A model generated the notes under the pieces. The model ran no database searches. It worked only from the letters and a program-made list of their open reading frames with translations, and was not told the origin of the DNA. The translations under genes and the position numbers were made by a program. From Lingula anatina (taxonomy: Eukaryota > Brachiopoda > Lingulata > Lingulida > Lingulidae): DNA of 64,000 bases. The stretch covers positions 410,537-474,536 of the forward strand of contig NW_019774803.1 of the NCBI RefSeq assembly GCF_001039355.2, read 5' to 3'. Of this stretch, positions 42,945 through 58,800 are shown piece by piece. Position 1 is the stretch's first letter. Every line of letters starts with the position of its first letter.

Positions 42945-43995
42945 AATAAATAAATAAAATAATAAAAATAATAAACAAAAAGTGTCATCATATCTATGTG
43001 GCAAATTTGTTCATAGATTTGCTTCTGTAAAACAAAAGATAAAATCATATTATGTATATTTCTTCGGTGTACAAGCATGTTATCTGCATATATATCTATG
43101 TTTATCAATTTGATTTTGTTTGTACATAGCAATTAAAATAAAATGATGGTTCAAGTTACTGATGTCTAACATTAGTTATAGGTGATAGCTGAACCCGGCC
43201 TTGAAGTGGAAGGGAGGCAGGCAGCTTTCTTTTGATCAGGAACATGTACAAGTACTCAGTGGTTCTACTATGTATAGAAACCTTTTTCAGTCTATATTAA
43301 TTCTAAAACTTTTTTTTTTCAAAAAGGGACCTTTTTTCAAGAAATTTTCTTATTCTTACTACCCTAAAGTGTCTTAAGTTATTACATGTGGAAAGTGTTT
43401 TCAATGTTGAAAGTGTTTTCACTGAGTAAATTGTCCTAGCTTACTAATTTGAATATAAGAGATACTGTTCAAAGTCACCACGTAGCTGAATAAGGAAGAC
43501 ATTGAAAACCAAAGACCTTTAAGTTTGAGGGACATACGGGTACAATTTAAGTGTAAACAAATCGTAAGACCAAACGCCCCCCCCCGCCCCCAAAAAAAAA
43601 AAAAAAAAAAATGACGCTTGAATCGACTTTGGTTCACTAACCTGGTCTTCCAATCCTTTGAACATTACTTCGTCTCGGAAAACAGCTTCAGCTATTGGAG
43701 ATCTACAGATATTCCCTAAATTACAAAAACAGATAATTACACACCGCTAACCAGTAAATGACGGGTAAACGCTGAACCGTACGGTCAACACAGATTTTAG
43801 GTAATGCGTAGGAAAACTAAAACTTTTAGAGCGAGATCTTGAACAAATAGTATTCTGATAGAGGTATCAAGTGTTTGATAAACGGTCGCGATGACTGTCA
43901 TATCTTTTACATTAGAATAAACGTGTATACGACATTAAAATGCGAAAACACTCACCCAAGCAGACAAACAGCACTGACTTCTGCGGACCTGCCAT
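39714..43995 (-). CDS. ACP1: Low molecular weight phosphotyrosine protein phosphatase
   Basis: Minus-strand exons in order: 43956-43995, 43642-43715, then either 41369-41482 or 40810-40923, then 40418-40479, 40104-40203, 39714-39797. With one of the two third exons the product is 157 residues, matching the usual 157-158. The catalytic P-loop VCLGNICRSP spans the first junction. The general-acid region is in VDPYY preceded by LLGEYDPEKQLII, and the C-terminus carries VLRCCKAFLEEA. The enzyme is a cytosolic phosphatase of phosphotyrosine proteins and small acyl phosphates. The donor after ENNIK (GTTTGT) is weak, and this linker is two residues shorter than in vertebrates. The last exon has decayed copies at 39623-39698 and 27014-27098. 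Confidence 0.93.
40810..40923 (-). CDS. ACP1: ACP1 alternative third exon, distal form
   Basis: This exon is 114 bases with phase 0 at both ends. It encodes WLIDSCGIGHWHIGEKP... and ends in HHRGRQ before GTATAA. It has the same length and phase and is homologous to 41369-41482. Including both or neither would keep the frame, but each alone restores a normal-length enzyme, as with the two alternative exons of vertebrate ACP1. An extra Cys is present in the variable loop. Confidence 0.85.
41369..41482 (-). CDS. ACP1: ACP1 alternative third exon, proximal form
   Basis: This exon is 114 bases, phase 0 at both ends, encoding WVVDSAGTSDWNIGSSPDSR... and ending in NHIARQ before GTTAGT. It is the form closest to the consensus of the family (DSAGTSDWNIG, HIARQ). 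It is the partner of 40810-40923. Confidence 0.88.
41652..41697. repeat. (AAT)n / (AAAT)n microsatellite
   Basis: About eleven AAT units followed by AAAT units in an ACP1 intron. Confidence 0.85.
42865..42975. repeat. (AAT)n / (AAAT)n microsatellite
   Basis: Mixed AAAT and AAT runs, with about twelve AAT units near 42900-42937, in the large ACP1 intron 2. Confidence 0.85.
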
Positions 43996-44845
43996 CTTCT
44001 AATTTCTAAATAGCACGAAAACAAACGAACAAGATATAGAATAAAAGTATGGTGCACCAGTGCACATATACAGATATAAAATATATAAATAAATCAATGA
44101 GTAAAATTATGTATGGAAACGTAAAAAGTTGGCATGAACGTCAATTTTAATTACGTTGAATTTTACAGGTATTGTTTTTATACGCGCTTTTGCAAGGAGT
44201 GCCTTGTTACGCTATATTTCGTCGCTAACTAAATTAATCCCAAATTCCAATATAAGTTCTAGAAAATATTAAGATATAAAATCTCTTTCCAACTACCTAA
44301 AGTATTATATTATATATTTTGGACTAACACAGAGAATATAAAGACGCTTGAACCGTATTCTGATTTAATATTATCATGTGATATTATTCCGCGTCTACTT
44401 AATGCGACATCTTTGCTGTGACTGTTGTTGTGTTTAGGATTGTACACTCTCCTCTTTAATCTCTCTACTACAGCCATAAATTGTGCCGATGTAGGGCTAC
44501 GCTGTTAAGCTGTATGGTCTTTTGGTGAGTTATGTATGGTTTATAAATGCGTTTTGGTTTTGTAGAATTTATGTACTATGAACCAGTTTAAATGATCCAC
44601 AAGTAACTTTGTCAAGTTCTGGATGCCAATTATTATTACACAGTCCAGACACCAGTTGCTTTTGGATGTTTTCTGTTATTAGTCAGTGACTGACAGGAAT
44701 ATTCAATAATGTCTTACTACCTCATTAATGTTAAACGTCATTTGTTCTTGGTTTGACGTATGTAAAACACTAAATTTGTGCGTAAGTAATATTTTCTGTA
44801 TACTTGTTTTAAAATTTTTAAAATTCAGTTTTCAATGATGTTCAG

Positions 44846-44847
<2 letters not shown>

Positions 44848-44881
<34 letters not shown>
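44848..44881. repeat. (AT)n microsatellite
   Basis: About seventeen AT dinucleotides in intergenic DNA. Confidence 0.85.
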
Positions 44882-44887
<6 letters not shown>

Positions 44888-45592
44888 TTTAACATTTTCT
44901 CAGCAATAACCTCAACCCTTATCATGGACTCTACAGCCGGTAGATGTTATGTTGTGTTTTTAGCTTTAATATTTTGCCCCTACATACTTTACTGGGAACT
45001 TATGGAAGTTGTTTTTGAAGTGCATTTACTCGAGGGAAGAGTGTCAGGCACTTCTAACTATATGGCCTACTGATTACTCAGATTAATAGAGCTTGAAAGG
45101 TAGTCTTTAAAGACAATACATACATATAAAAAAAGGCTGAACTAAGTATTTAGTTTCTGTTAGTCTATGTTTATATGTGGTTTCTTATTATGCATTGTAT
45201 TTTCATATAAACTTGTCAGTCCAGAGGTCCTGCAATATGAAGCTAGGGCAATTTCCCCATGTTTAGCTAAGATGTTTTTTTCTATCAAGACACAAAATCT
45301 ATTTGTTATTTGCCTTGGATCATTGGCATACTTTACAGACAGATTATCAGAAAAAGAATTCTAAATTGTTCTCCCACAACAAGGTTTTTTACTAAGCCAG
45401 TCTTTGTACAGTCTAAGAAGACTATTTAGCAAGTTTTAAATTAATTTGGTTACAATCATCTATCTAGATTTATAAACATAATTTAATTTTTGTTTTTTCA
45501 GTGGCCATATTGTAGTGCCTGTTTTTCTAAGCGATGGAAGCTTGTGAAATAACATTTCCTAAAATCAAAGGGATTAAGGCTATATTCCCAGA

Positions 45593-45783
45593 GCTTTTAG
45601 ATTGATCTATCCCCGCGGGAAGTCTCACTCGATTGCTGTCAGATAATCCGGCTTAAATGTCCGTTCCGCCTACTACAAGCTGTAAGGGGGTAATTAACTT
45701 TCGTGGCCGCCCGGCTGACAGCTATTTTGCGTGAACCCCCAGGGAGTTAGGTCGATCTAAAGTAGATCGATCTAATCTCTGGA
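45593..45783. mobile_element. MITE with TTAGATCGATCTA-type ends, copy 2
   Basis: This is the reverse-orientation relative of 18717-18898, sharing the ends and the interior CTGTCAGATAATCC, CCGCCTACTACAAGCTGTAA, GCCCGGCTGACAGCTATT and CCCCCAGGGAGTTAGG. Similarity extends outward on both sides (CCCAGAG... and ...TCTGGAAATGGGG). Confidence 0.75.
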
Positions 45784-46062
45784 AATGGGGTCTATGGCTT
45801 CATTCACATGCAATGTCTATTTTCTAAATTCTATTTTCTATTGGCGCTATCTAATGATCACGGTCTGTGCCCTGAATATCCCGCCGCGTAATTACTGGCA
45901 GCACGAGCCAGTTACTTATAGTAACTTAGTTCAGGCTTGACATGGGTAGTTGTCAGATGTGTTCTTGCCACAGGGCAGTTTAATTCAATGTGATGTTATG
46001 CAAAGTGTATATACACACAACACGTACTTTTACACTTTTCCAGACTTGACAAGCTCTTGATC

Positions 46063-49128
<3,066 letters not shown>

Positions 49129-50199
49129 GTCCATTTGAGGAAAACACCATTTACTGTTAAAAGGGATCATGATTCATAGGCTTTGCCTTGAAATACCAGA
49201 TAAATTTTTAGAGGTGGGGATTTGATATTTATCCTCCATATTACAAGTGTTAAATTTAAATTATGGCTTTTTCCTTTTATTTGATTTTAAAACAATACAT
49301 TTCTCCAGGAAATCCCAAAATAAGTTACGGTGCCAAATTTAAATGGTCTTCTTTGTCAAAATACACCTGCTTTAATATTTTTAAGAATACGCAATACTCT
49401 TTATCCAATTATTTCCCTGGTTTTCTTTTATTCATTTATCTGTCTTACTAGTCTGCTCTATATTTTACTTTTCATATCTCAGTGGAAGATAAAGGCAATG
49501 CTTATATACAGGGTGACAAGTTTGATTTATCATTTTGTATAATATATTGTACCTGTGTAAGATGGCACAAACCCAACATTTTATTTGCATGTGGTAAGCT
49601 TTACTTTCACTGACAATGGATGCGCATTTGAGAGATTATATTTGTATCTTATTATATTTTTAGTCTTTAATTTGAAGCTTGAAATGTATCACATTCATCA
49701 TGTGAAGAGGAAAACAGTATCATTGCTTTTATGATGATTGATATTTTCTCTCTCTCTGTGTGTATGCAGTTATGGCATAAAGATATGCTTTATAAAAAAT
49801 ACTTAACTTTAAATATCCAGATGTGGTTTTAATGAAGAGCTCTCAGATAACGGCATTCTACTACAAGTGTTAGATTATACTATATTATGGTAAATTTTCT
49901 TTCAAGCTACATCTGAATATGGATATATTTAAATCATTCTTTACATTAGTTTTGTTCACATTACTGAACAGTTCGTTTATAAGTATGAGTAAAGTGTCAA
50001 TATCCTGTTTGTATGATAATATTAATATATCCATATATATCTGCTTGAATACATTTAATGCTTGAGGATGCCTTATTGCAAAGAATGATACAATTTTGTT
50101 TGGGTAGGTGGAAGATAAAATTACACATTGTAAAATGGAAAATTTTTCCACGTTTAGAATATATTTTAATGTCAAATGATTGTTAATGATCATTTATGC
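49129..50199 (+). other. Probable 3' UTR and downstream flank of LIX1-like
   Basis: AT-rich, no gene seen. There are several possible polyadenylation signals further on (AATAAA near 50291 and 50444). A CT/GT-rich stretch lies at 49751-49763. Confidence 0.5.
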
Positions 50200-50900
50200 A
50201 TATGATTTAAGATATTTTAAAGTTGTTCTTCAAAAATAATTTGAGTTTAAGGGCAAATTTTTTTTTCTGATGTTGGATGTACATACTAGAAAAATAAAAA
50301 CATTTATCACAATATATCGTATATAAAAGTTGTAGAAAGCCTATAAGAACATTTCAATTATCATGCTCATTCATATATTTTACGTCTTCATCTTATTTAT
50401 AGCCTTCTAGATTACAACTCTATTTACTATGAAAGATAAAAGAATAAATATATTATTGAAAAATTGCTCAGTGTTGTGCATTCTTCACATCTAGACTTTT
50501 TTTTTTTTTTTTTGGGGGGGGGGGGGGGGTTCAAAAAAAAATTTTTTTTNATATGATTTAAGATATTTTAAAGTTGTTCTTCAAAAATAATTTGAGTTTA
50601 AGGGCAAATTTTTTTTTCTGATGTTGGATGTACATACTAGAAAAATAAAAACATTTATCACAATATATCGTATATAAAAGTTGTAGAAAGCCTATAAGAA
50701 CATTTCAATTATCATGCTCATTCATATATTTTACGTCTTCATCTTATTTATAGCCTTCTAGATTACAACTCTATTTACTATGAAAGATAAAAGAATAAAT
50801 ATATTATTGAAAAATTGCTCAGTGTTGTGCATTCTTCACATCTAGACTTTTTTTTTTTTTTTTTGGGGGGGGGGGGGGGGTTCAAATAACAATTCATCGT
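50200..50900. repeat. Artefactual direct duplication across an N (351-bp period)
   Basis: 50200-50549 is repeated almost base for base at 50551-50900, separated only by the N at 50550. The left copy degenerates into A and T runs just before the N, right after a T-run/G-run, as at a failing sequence-read end. Two overlapping contig ends were placed side by side. Confidence 0.9.
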
Positions 50901-51529
50901 GTCACATGCCAAAGTATTTTCTCAGGTCGAGAATTGGTAGAAACTAGAACCTGGTATGAAGGCACCGCCCATTATATTTTTTGTAATACCAGAGTTTTTG
51001 CTATTATGTAGATAATTCATTACGACTCTGGGCTATCACAATTCTGCGAATTTCATTTATTATGCAAAATGACCCTTACTTTTTGACGACTTACTTTACG
51101 ACGTAGATCTAATGATTTATTGTCAAAGATGTGAAACTCACTTGAGGCAATTAAGATCTTTCCGTGCTGTTGCGAAGAGCAAAGTGTGTTAGTTGTGTAA
51201 TGTATACACAGGAAAATGTTACCAGTTGTGATTCTTGTTCCATCTACCATATTATTAAGTTTTATGTATATTCAAACAGTTATCTTAACCTGTCTCATTC
51301 ATACAAGCAAATAGCCCCCCATTCTGTAAAGTACTGAATTTTGCCTCCAATCTTTACTGTATCAAGATTTTCGCTTTACCTCAGCCAAGTATTTCAAAGA
51401 ACCAATCGGAATCATTGCTCTTGAACAGCACGGAATGCATATACTTCCGCTTCACGTTTCCCCTCCTCAGGTTCGGACTGTCATAAAAATAGCTTCTTTT
51501 TCTTCTAGCGAAAAGGTGTTTGGTGATTT

Positions 51530-51584
51530 ATGGACCACAGGAGTAAGAAAAGAGTATGTGAAGCCAAAGAAAAAGCTCGACCTG
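51530..51584 (+). other. JMJD6: Duplicate copy of JMJD6 first exon
   Basis: It is identical in coding content to 53004-53058 ([18 protein letters not shown]) with the same GTAAGA donor. It lies in the left allelic copy. Only one of the two exists per chromosome if the duplication is an assembly artefact. Confidence 0.85.
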
Positions 51585-51726
51585 GTAAGATACCGATAAT
51601 AAAACTGAAAGATGCCTTGTGGGATATACGTGCATTGCGGCACGGTACCATGTACCTGTATATGAACTACTACTGCTAGTAGTACTTTGTTTATTTCAGT
51701 ACTTGTTACGTTAGTGTTACTAATAC

Positions 51727-51755
51727 CAAGGAGTTATAACAGTTATAACTCCTTG
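51727..51755. mobile_element. 29-bp hairpin insertion with 7-bp direct repeat
   Basis: CAAGGAGTTATAAC and its exact complement are separated by one A. CTAATAC lies on both sides (51720-51726 and 51756-51762). The other allelic copy has a single CTAATAC (53187-53193) and no hairpin. This looks like a minimal palindromic insertion with target duplication. Confidence 0.8.
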
Positions 51756-52387
51756 CTAATACTTACTTTGAGCCTTTCGGTTTTCTTATAACGTTAATAT
51801 ATCGTAACAAGTTCGCAGTGGTGTGTCAGTAAATATGGTTCTCTGCAGTTTTTGTGTATTAATGTTAGAATATACGATACAACATAGAAAATCTTCACTC
51901 TGACATGGTCTTGTTCAGGCATCTTTTATTATGAAATCTTTTATTATGTAGGAAACATTGACTTAATAACATAATGTCAGAAATAGCAGAAAAGGTCCCA
52001 AAAGTAAAACTTTTCATAATGACCAACAAGTGATTTGTAACAAGTTTGATTAAAGTTCAGTATTCTAATTCATTGTGAGAGAGATCATGTGTTAGCAACT
52101 TTCTTGTAAATAAGTTACTAGCTGTGCTGTATTTTTCCAAATGTTGTTACAGAAATCATACTATAACCATGTTAAGTCTTGCTTGATGACTGGCCTGTAA
52201 TTGATATATTCTCATTTCTATGGCATGTAAATGGCATTAGATAGGCTTCATTTAGAATGTCACGTGTGAAAAACTGATGTTATTTATAATTTGTATTGAT
52301 ATACACAACATGAATAATCAAGCTGTCGGATCATTCTGGCAGAGTGACCTCAGTCAGTTTTACTGATGTCTGATCTTTATTATTATT

Positions 52388-52388
52388 N
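52388..52388. other. Assembly N joining two allelic copies
   Basis: See the duplication 50915-53826. The base itself is N and the sequence restarts 1474 bases back. Confidence 0.9.
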
Positions 52389-53003
52389 TATTTTCTCAGG
52401 TCGAGAATTGGTAGAAACTAGAACCTGGTATGAAGGCACCGCCCATTATATTTTTTGTAATACCAGAGTTTTTGCTATTATGTAGATAATTCATTACGAC
52501 TCTGGGCTATCACAATTCTGCGAATTTCATTTATTATGCAAAATGACCCTTACTTTTTGACGACTTACTTTACGACGTAGATCTAATGATTTATTGTCAA
52601 AGATGTGAAACTCACTTGAGGCAATTAAGATCTTTCCGTGCTGTTGCGAAGAGCAAAGTGTGTTAGTTGTGTAATGTATACACAGGAAAATGTTACCAGT
52701 TGTGATTCTTGTTCCATCTACCATATTATTAAGTTTTATGTATATTCAAACAGTTATCTTAACCTGTCTCATTCATACAAGCAAATAGCCCCCCATTCTG
52801 TAAAGTACTGAATTTTGCCTCCAATCTTTACTGTATCAAGATTTTCGCTTTACCTCAGCCAAGTATTTCAAAGAACCAATCGGAATCATTGCTCTTGAAC
52901 AGCACGGAATGCATATACTTCCGCTTCACGTTTCCCCTCCTCAGGTTCGGACTGTCATAAAAATAGCTTCTTTTTCTTCTAGCGAAAAGGTGTTTGGTGA
53001 TTT

Positions 53004-55765
53004 ATGGACCACAGGAGTAAGAAAAGAGTATGTGAAGCCAAAGAAAAAGCTCGACCTGGTAAGATACCGATAATAAAACTGAAAGATGCCTTGTGGGATA
53101 TACGTGCATTGCGGCACGGTACCTGTATATGAACTTCTACTGCTAGTAGTACTTTGTTTATTTTAGTACTTGTTACGTTAGTGTTACTAATACTTACTTT
53201 GAGCCTTTCGGTTTTCTTATAACGTTAATATATCGTAACAAGTTCGCAGTGGTGTGTCAGTAAATATAGTTCTCTGCAGTTCTTGTGTATTAATGTTAGA
53301 ATATACGATACAACATAGAAAATCTTCACTCTGACATGGTCTTGTTCAGGCAGTGAGATTGAAATCTTTTATTATGTAGGAAACATTGACTTAATAACAT
53401 AATGTCAGAAATAGCAGAAAAGGTCCCAAAAGTAAAACTTTTTATAATGACCAACAAGTGATTTGTAACAAGTTTGATTAAAGTTCAGTATTCTAATTCA
53501 TTGTGAGAGAGATCACGTGTTAGCAACTTTCTTGTAAATAAGTTACTAGCTGTGCTGTATTTTCCAAATTTTGTTACACAAATCATACTATAACCATGTT
53601 AAGTCTTGCTTGATGACTGGCCTGTAATTGATGTATTCTCATTTCTATGGCATGTAAATGGCATTAGATAGGCTTCATTTAGAATGTCACGTGTGAAAAA
53701 CTGATGTTATTTATAATTTGTATTGATATACACAACATGAATAATCAAGCTGTCGGATCATTCTGGCAGAGTGACCTCAGTCAGTTTTACTGATGTCTGA
53801 TCTTTATTATTATTATTATTATTATTTATTTTTTTTTTTTTTTATTCTTGCATTTTTCTTTTTTTTTTTGGGGGGGGGGGGGATATGTGTATAAGTCGAT
53901 AAGTATACATATATATGTAGAGCATGGAATTTTAGATACCAAAAATCGCCTCATCTTCCCATTCATTTTGATAGTTAAATATTCCAGGAATTTTGAACAA
54001 TCACTATCCTGGGAAATGTACAAGTGCATCCATTGTCATTTTGAAAGATCAGAAAGGCAATTAGATTTCTCTCTCTGCTAAATTTATGGATATATACTAA
54101 CAAAAATCTGTTTAGTGTTCAATTAGTTAATAAGGTAACTTTACTTTTTCAGAACTTAGTAAACCAGGAGCCTGGGAAGAGCTTAACTATTATCAGACAT
54201 TTAATTTGGATCCAGACCCTGTGGCATTGAGAGACACTTTTGATAGGATTGATGGGCAGAAAATTTCTTTACAGGAGTTTAGGGAGAAATATGAAATTCC
54301 CTACAAACCTGTTGTTATTACTCACTTGACTGATGGCTGGAAAGCAACTGCAAAGTGGACTTATGAGGTAGAGAAAACAATTTTTTATAATATTTAATAG
54401 GTGATTAAGGCAGTGATATAAAAATACAGGTTTCGCTGAGGTTTGCATCATTTTTTATTTTTTATAGACAGAAATGTTGTCAAAAATGAAAGGAAAAAAG
54501 ACTGATTTTGTGTACTGGTAGTTGTTCCATTCATTTGTTTATTTATTGAAAAAACTTAACAGTTTAGAAAATGTTTAGGAAAATTTATGTCAGCATATTG
54601 AAATAGAAAACAGCTTTTGAAGCATAATGTCTTTTTTTCAGTGACCAATTTCCAGAAAATATTGAATAGATTAATTTTATGAAGATGACGTATGGAATCT
54701 GTATAATCTTCTGCTTGACAAAAGAAAAAAATTGACCCACTTTGTTATAATTCCAAATCATATGCTGCTTACATACAAAAGCCACATCATTTGTATTGAA
54801 TAATTGATGAAAGATAGAGAGTCAATTACTATGGCCATGTTTAATCAATTGATTCATTTATTACATGTAAGGTGTCTTTTGTTATAATTTCAATAAGAGT
54901 AGCCCCCAGCTGAGTTCTATTTTTTTTTCTTTCTTTATACTTGAGGCCAAATTTGTTTTAGTTCTCAGGGCAAATATGTTTCTTTAAAACCATAGTTGTG
55001 TCAGTTATTTTATTCTCATAATTCTCATTTATTAATTTAGAATCATTTTGGAATCAGCCCATATGTCTTTGCTGCTAACTGATTTTCAGTTTACTTTATA
55101 TTGTATATGCTATTGGTTATTTTAAGTTCTTTTAGTATAACAATTGAAATCTTTTTTAATCACAAATAATGTATTGTGGGCAATTTTTTTTAATTATTTT
55201 TTAAAATTAATTGTAGTACAATGTCAGTTTGTGCAATGTCATGACAAAATGTATGCACTGCTCAATTTATAACATGGGTGTAAAAGATGATTCAGTGAAA
55301 TCTAATTCAAAATGTTTCTCATTGTAATTTTTAAAAGCATTCAAGAGAAACAATCAATCATTATCACAATTTTGTACCTTCAAGGATCACACAAACATGT
55401 TTTCATAATGATTTGCAGAGACTTGCAAAGAAGTACAGAAACCAAAAGTTTAAGTGTGGCGAGGATGATGAAGGTTACTCTGTCAAGATGAAGATGAAGT
55501 ACTTTGTGGCTTATACCAAATGTAACAGAGATGACAGCCCACTCTATATATTTGACAGTAGCTTTGCAGAGGTTAGTAGAGCACAGAGCATTCCATATTG
55601 CATATGATAATAAATCAAAATTTAGCAATATTAAAAATCAAATTCACACTTTTGAAGTAATTATTACCCAGGCATTAAGCTTATTAAATGATCTTAAAAT
55701 GTACATTCATTTGACAGATTTAATTCATTCCTACGCCCTTGTCATTCAAAAATAAGGCTGTCATC

Positions 55766-55811
<46 letters not shown>

Positions 55812-58800
55812 GCATTTTCTGTTTTTTAGCATCCCAAAAGGAAAAAGTTGCTTGAAGATTATGAAGTGCCAAAGTATTTTACTGAAGATTTGTTTAAATA
55901 TTCAGGGGAATCAAAGAGGCCACCCTATAGGTAAGTTTTTGTTCAGAATCAGATACACATAGTTTAAGCATCTTATTTAATATGATTATTATGTATTTTG
56001 TTTTTTGGGTAAAAAATGGAATTTTTCACAGGTATAGTTGAATTGTTTGCATGTATGTTGACAAATATAAAAATGCATGAATTTTCATTTAGTCTGCATT
56101 TTAAAGAAAACGGTGCAGATCAAGACATTCATTTATTATATGGTTGCTCTGAAATTTTGATATGTCATGTGATAAATAAAATAGAGTCTTTTCCACGGTC
56201 ACGTGACTTCCGNCGCATGCTCACGATTTCATGGAAAAGACTCTATTTAAGTCCTTCATTTGAATGGCTGCATTAAAAAGATTGGGAATATTATTAACAA
56301 AACGATGTGTAAATCAGAAATTCAATTATGTCCAGAATACAAGTGTTTCATGTTTGTACGTTGTCTAGGTGGTTTGTGATGGGTGGGGCCAGGTCAGGGA
56401 CAGGGATTCACATAGACCCTCTGGGGACCAGTGCTTGGAACACCTTACTGCAGGGACATAAAAGGTAGTGGATTTGCTGACTGAAAATTAGGAAATGACC
56501 AGCAGTCCTACCTTTTAGATAGCTAATGATTTATGATTATGTCTCTTCAGTGCTAAATTGTTTATAGCAGAACTATATCTGATGGACACTAGTTATCTGT
56601 TGAATTTTTAATAAATGTATTTTTGATAAATCTCCAGTTAAACGTTTTCGGTGATTTGGATTTAAGAAAAGTAACAATGTTACTAGAGAGAAATAACATT
56701 TTAATTATGAGTAATGTGATATGTTCCAAAGAGTTAATTGCCATGTAAAATTAAAAACTAAAAAAATGCAATTATTAAATAATAAATTATTGAGACTCAA
56801 TTAATAGATATTACTTAAAATCATGTTCTTACATTGGAGAATTCTTTATAAATCTCACCTAACACAATGGCTGTGTTTATTTATAAATCTCACCTAACAC
56901 AATGGCTTGTTTATTTAGGTGGTGCCTATTTCCCACCACCACTCCTAAAGAACTTATAAAGTTAAAGAGCGGGGAAGGTGGAAGACAAAAAGAGGAAGCT
57001 GTGACTTGGTTTAAATTTGTCTATCCACGCACACAGCAGCCAGATTGGCCCGAAGAATATAAAGCAGTAAATATGAGAAGTTTTATGGCCTTTTGATATT
57101 ATGATCATTTTTTAAAGCAATATCAAAATTTCAAAATGTGCTGGAAATGTTAGGCAAAACCATAATTTAATTCTGTTAGCAGAAAATAAGTGCAAAATGT
57201 CAATTGTGTGAAATTGTGTGCTTCATCAAAAGTTAAGCCTAAGGAATAACACATTGGTAATTCAGTAAGAAACAACAATAATTTTGTAGAAATACTATTG
57301 TTATCTGTTGTTTGAATGCTTCTTAAAAATAACCATTAAATTCCAGTTGGAGATTCTCCAAAAACCAGGGGAGACTGTTTTTATTCCTGGTGGGTGGTGG
57401 CACGTGGTGCTAAACCTTGACAACACGATAGCAGTGACACAGAATTACTGCAGCAGTGTCAACTTTCCTGTGGTCTGGCATAAAACTGTGAGAGGAAGGC
57501 CAAAGCTTTCTAAAAAGTGGTACAGGGAGTTAAAGGTAATGGAAGTGGTAACTGAGCAGTGGAAAGCACACTCAAACAATTAAAATATCACAAATCTGAT
57601 TAAATGCATATAATTTCCATGTCAGAGATATGTATGTGTGGTTTTTACAGCTTAAAATCCTGAAGATAGCAAAATAGAGAGGCTTGTGATATTAAGAATA
57701 TAAGTTATAACTTCCAATCCCATTTATCAGACCTTGTGGCACTTTTCATTATTGCTCTGAACTCTAGAAAATTCATCAGCCAATTTTGATTTGATAATTG
57801 ATGATCAGGCATGATAGATGTGTACAGCTGGATATTGCCCTCATAACACATCACTTGTCATTTACCTTAAAATCAGATCTACAGACCTGACCTGTCTTCG
57901 GTGGCTGACAAAGTGGACCTCAGCAAACCAACAGGTTTTAATTCAGACAGTTCAAGTTCTGATTCCTCCAGTTCAAGTTCCAGCAGTGATAGCAGCTCAG
58001 ACAGTTCAGACTCTGAGGGAGACAGTGAAAGTGATGGACAGAGGAAAAGTAAAAGGTATTGTTTCTTGTTAATGTGATTACAGTTGGCTGCCAGTAATGA
58101 GTTGTGTATGCATGTCCAGGCTAAGGCTAACATGACACATTTGTGCCTTAAATAATAACTTAAACATACAGATTGAAAGCTATATATTTTCTTGCAAATT
58201 GAACTCAAGAAAATTAGGATGTGACAAAAACTGTGGCATAAATTTACATTTTACTGTAAAATTTGAGTTTGAAATGCCAGATCAATAAGTGTAAGCAAAT
58301 ATTAGATCAAGTCTGGTTGTTGCACACTGTGACACTACTGTTATGTTTTTTTATCTATGTGCATGCTTGTGTGTGTGTGTGTGTTTGACTGTGTGAGTAT
58401 GTGATTAAACATCCATTTAAGAACATGTTGAGAAGTTGAAGAAATATATATGCTTGATCAGCTTTATTTCAAAACATTTACAAACCATCACAATTTTGTG
58501 TGATTGTGAACATTGTTTCATTGGCCCGTCTGGCCAGTTTTGTTATTTTTACTGTACTGTATCTGTTGTTGCAAGTAACCATGCTGTACTAGTATATGCT
58601 CCAAAGTACAATATTTAAGCATTAACTGTGATAATGTGTGTCTGTGATATACATTTAAGAAGTGTAAGTCTGACTCATTTTGCAATGTGCATGTGATATT
58701 TCAGTTTACAAGCGTCCACAGCACATTTGTTTTAAATGTAATTACTCACTCAAGAATTAGCGCCAACACAAGGGGATTCCTATGAGATTGTAAAATTGTT

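Larger units (their letters stand above)
43996..46062. other. Divergent upstream region of ACP1 and LIX1-like
   Basis: No supported gene. The interval separates two divergent start codons (43995 minus, 46063 plus) and should hold both promoters and untranslated leaders. It also contains an AT microsatellite near 44848-44881 and the inverted-repeat element at 45593-45783. Confidence 0.5.
50915..53826. repeat. Two copies of the JMJD6 5' region joined at an N (probable haplotypes)
   Basis: 50915-52387 and 52389-53826 match throughout with an offset of 1474 bases, including JMJD6 exon 1, with small indels and scattered substitutions. The N is at 52388. The left copy stops in a TTATTATT microsatellite that is longer in the right copy. 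This is best read as the two alleles of one locus assembled in series. Confidence 0.88.
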
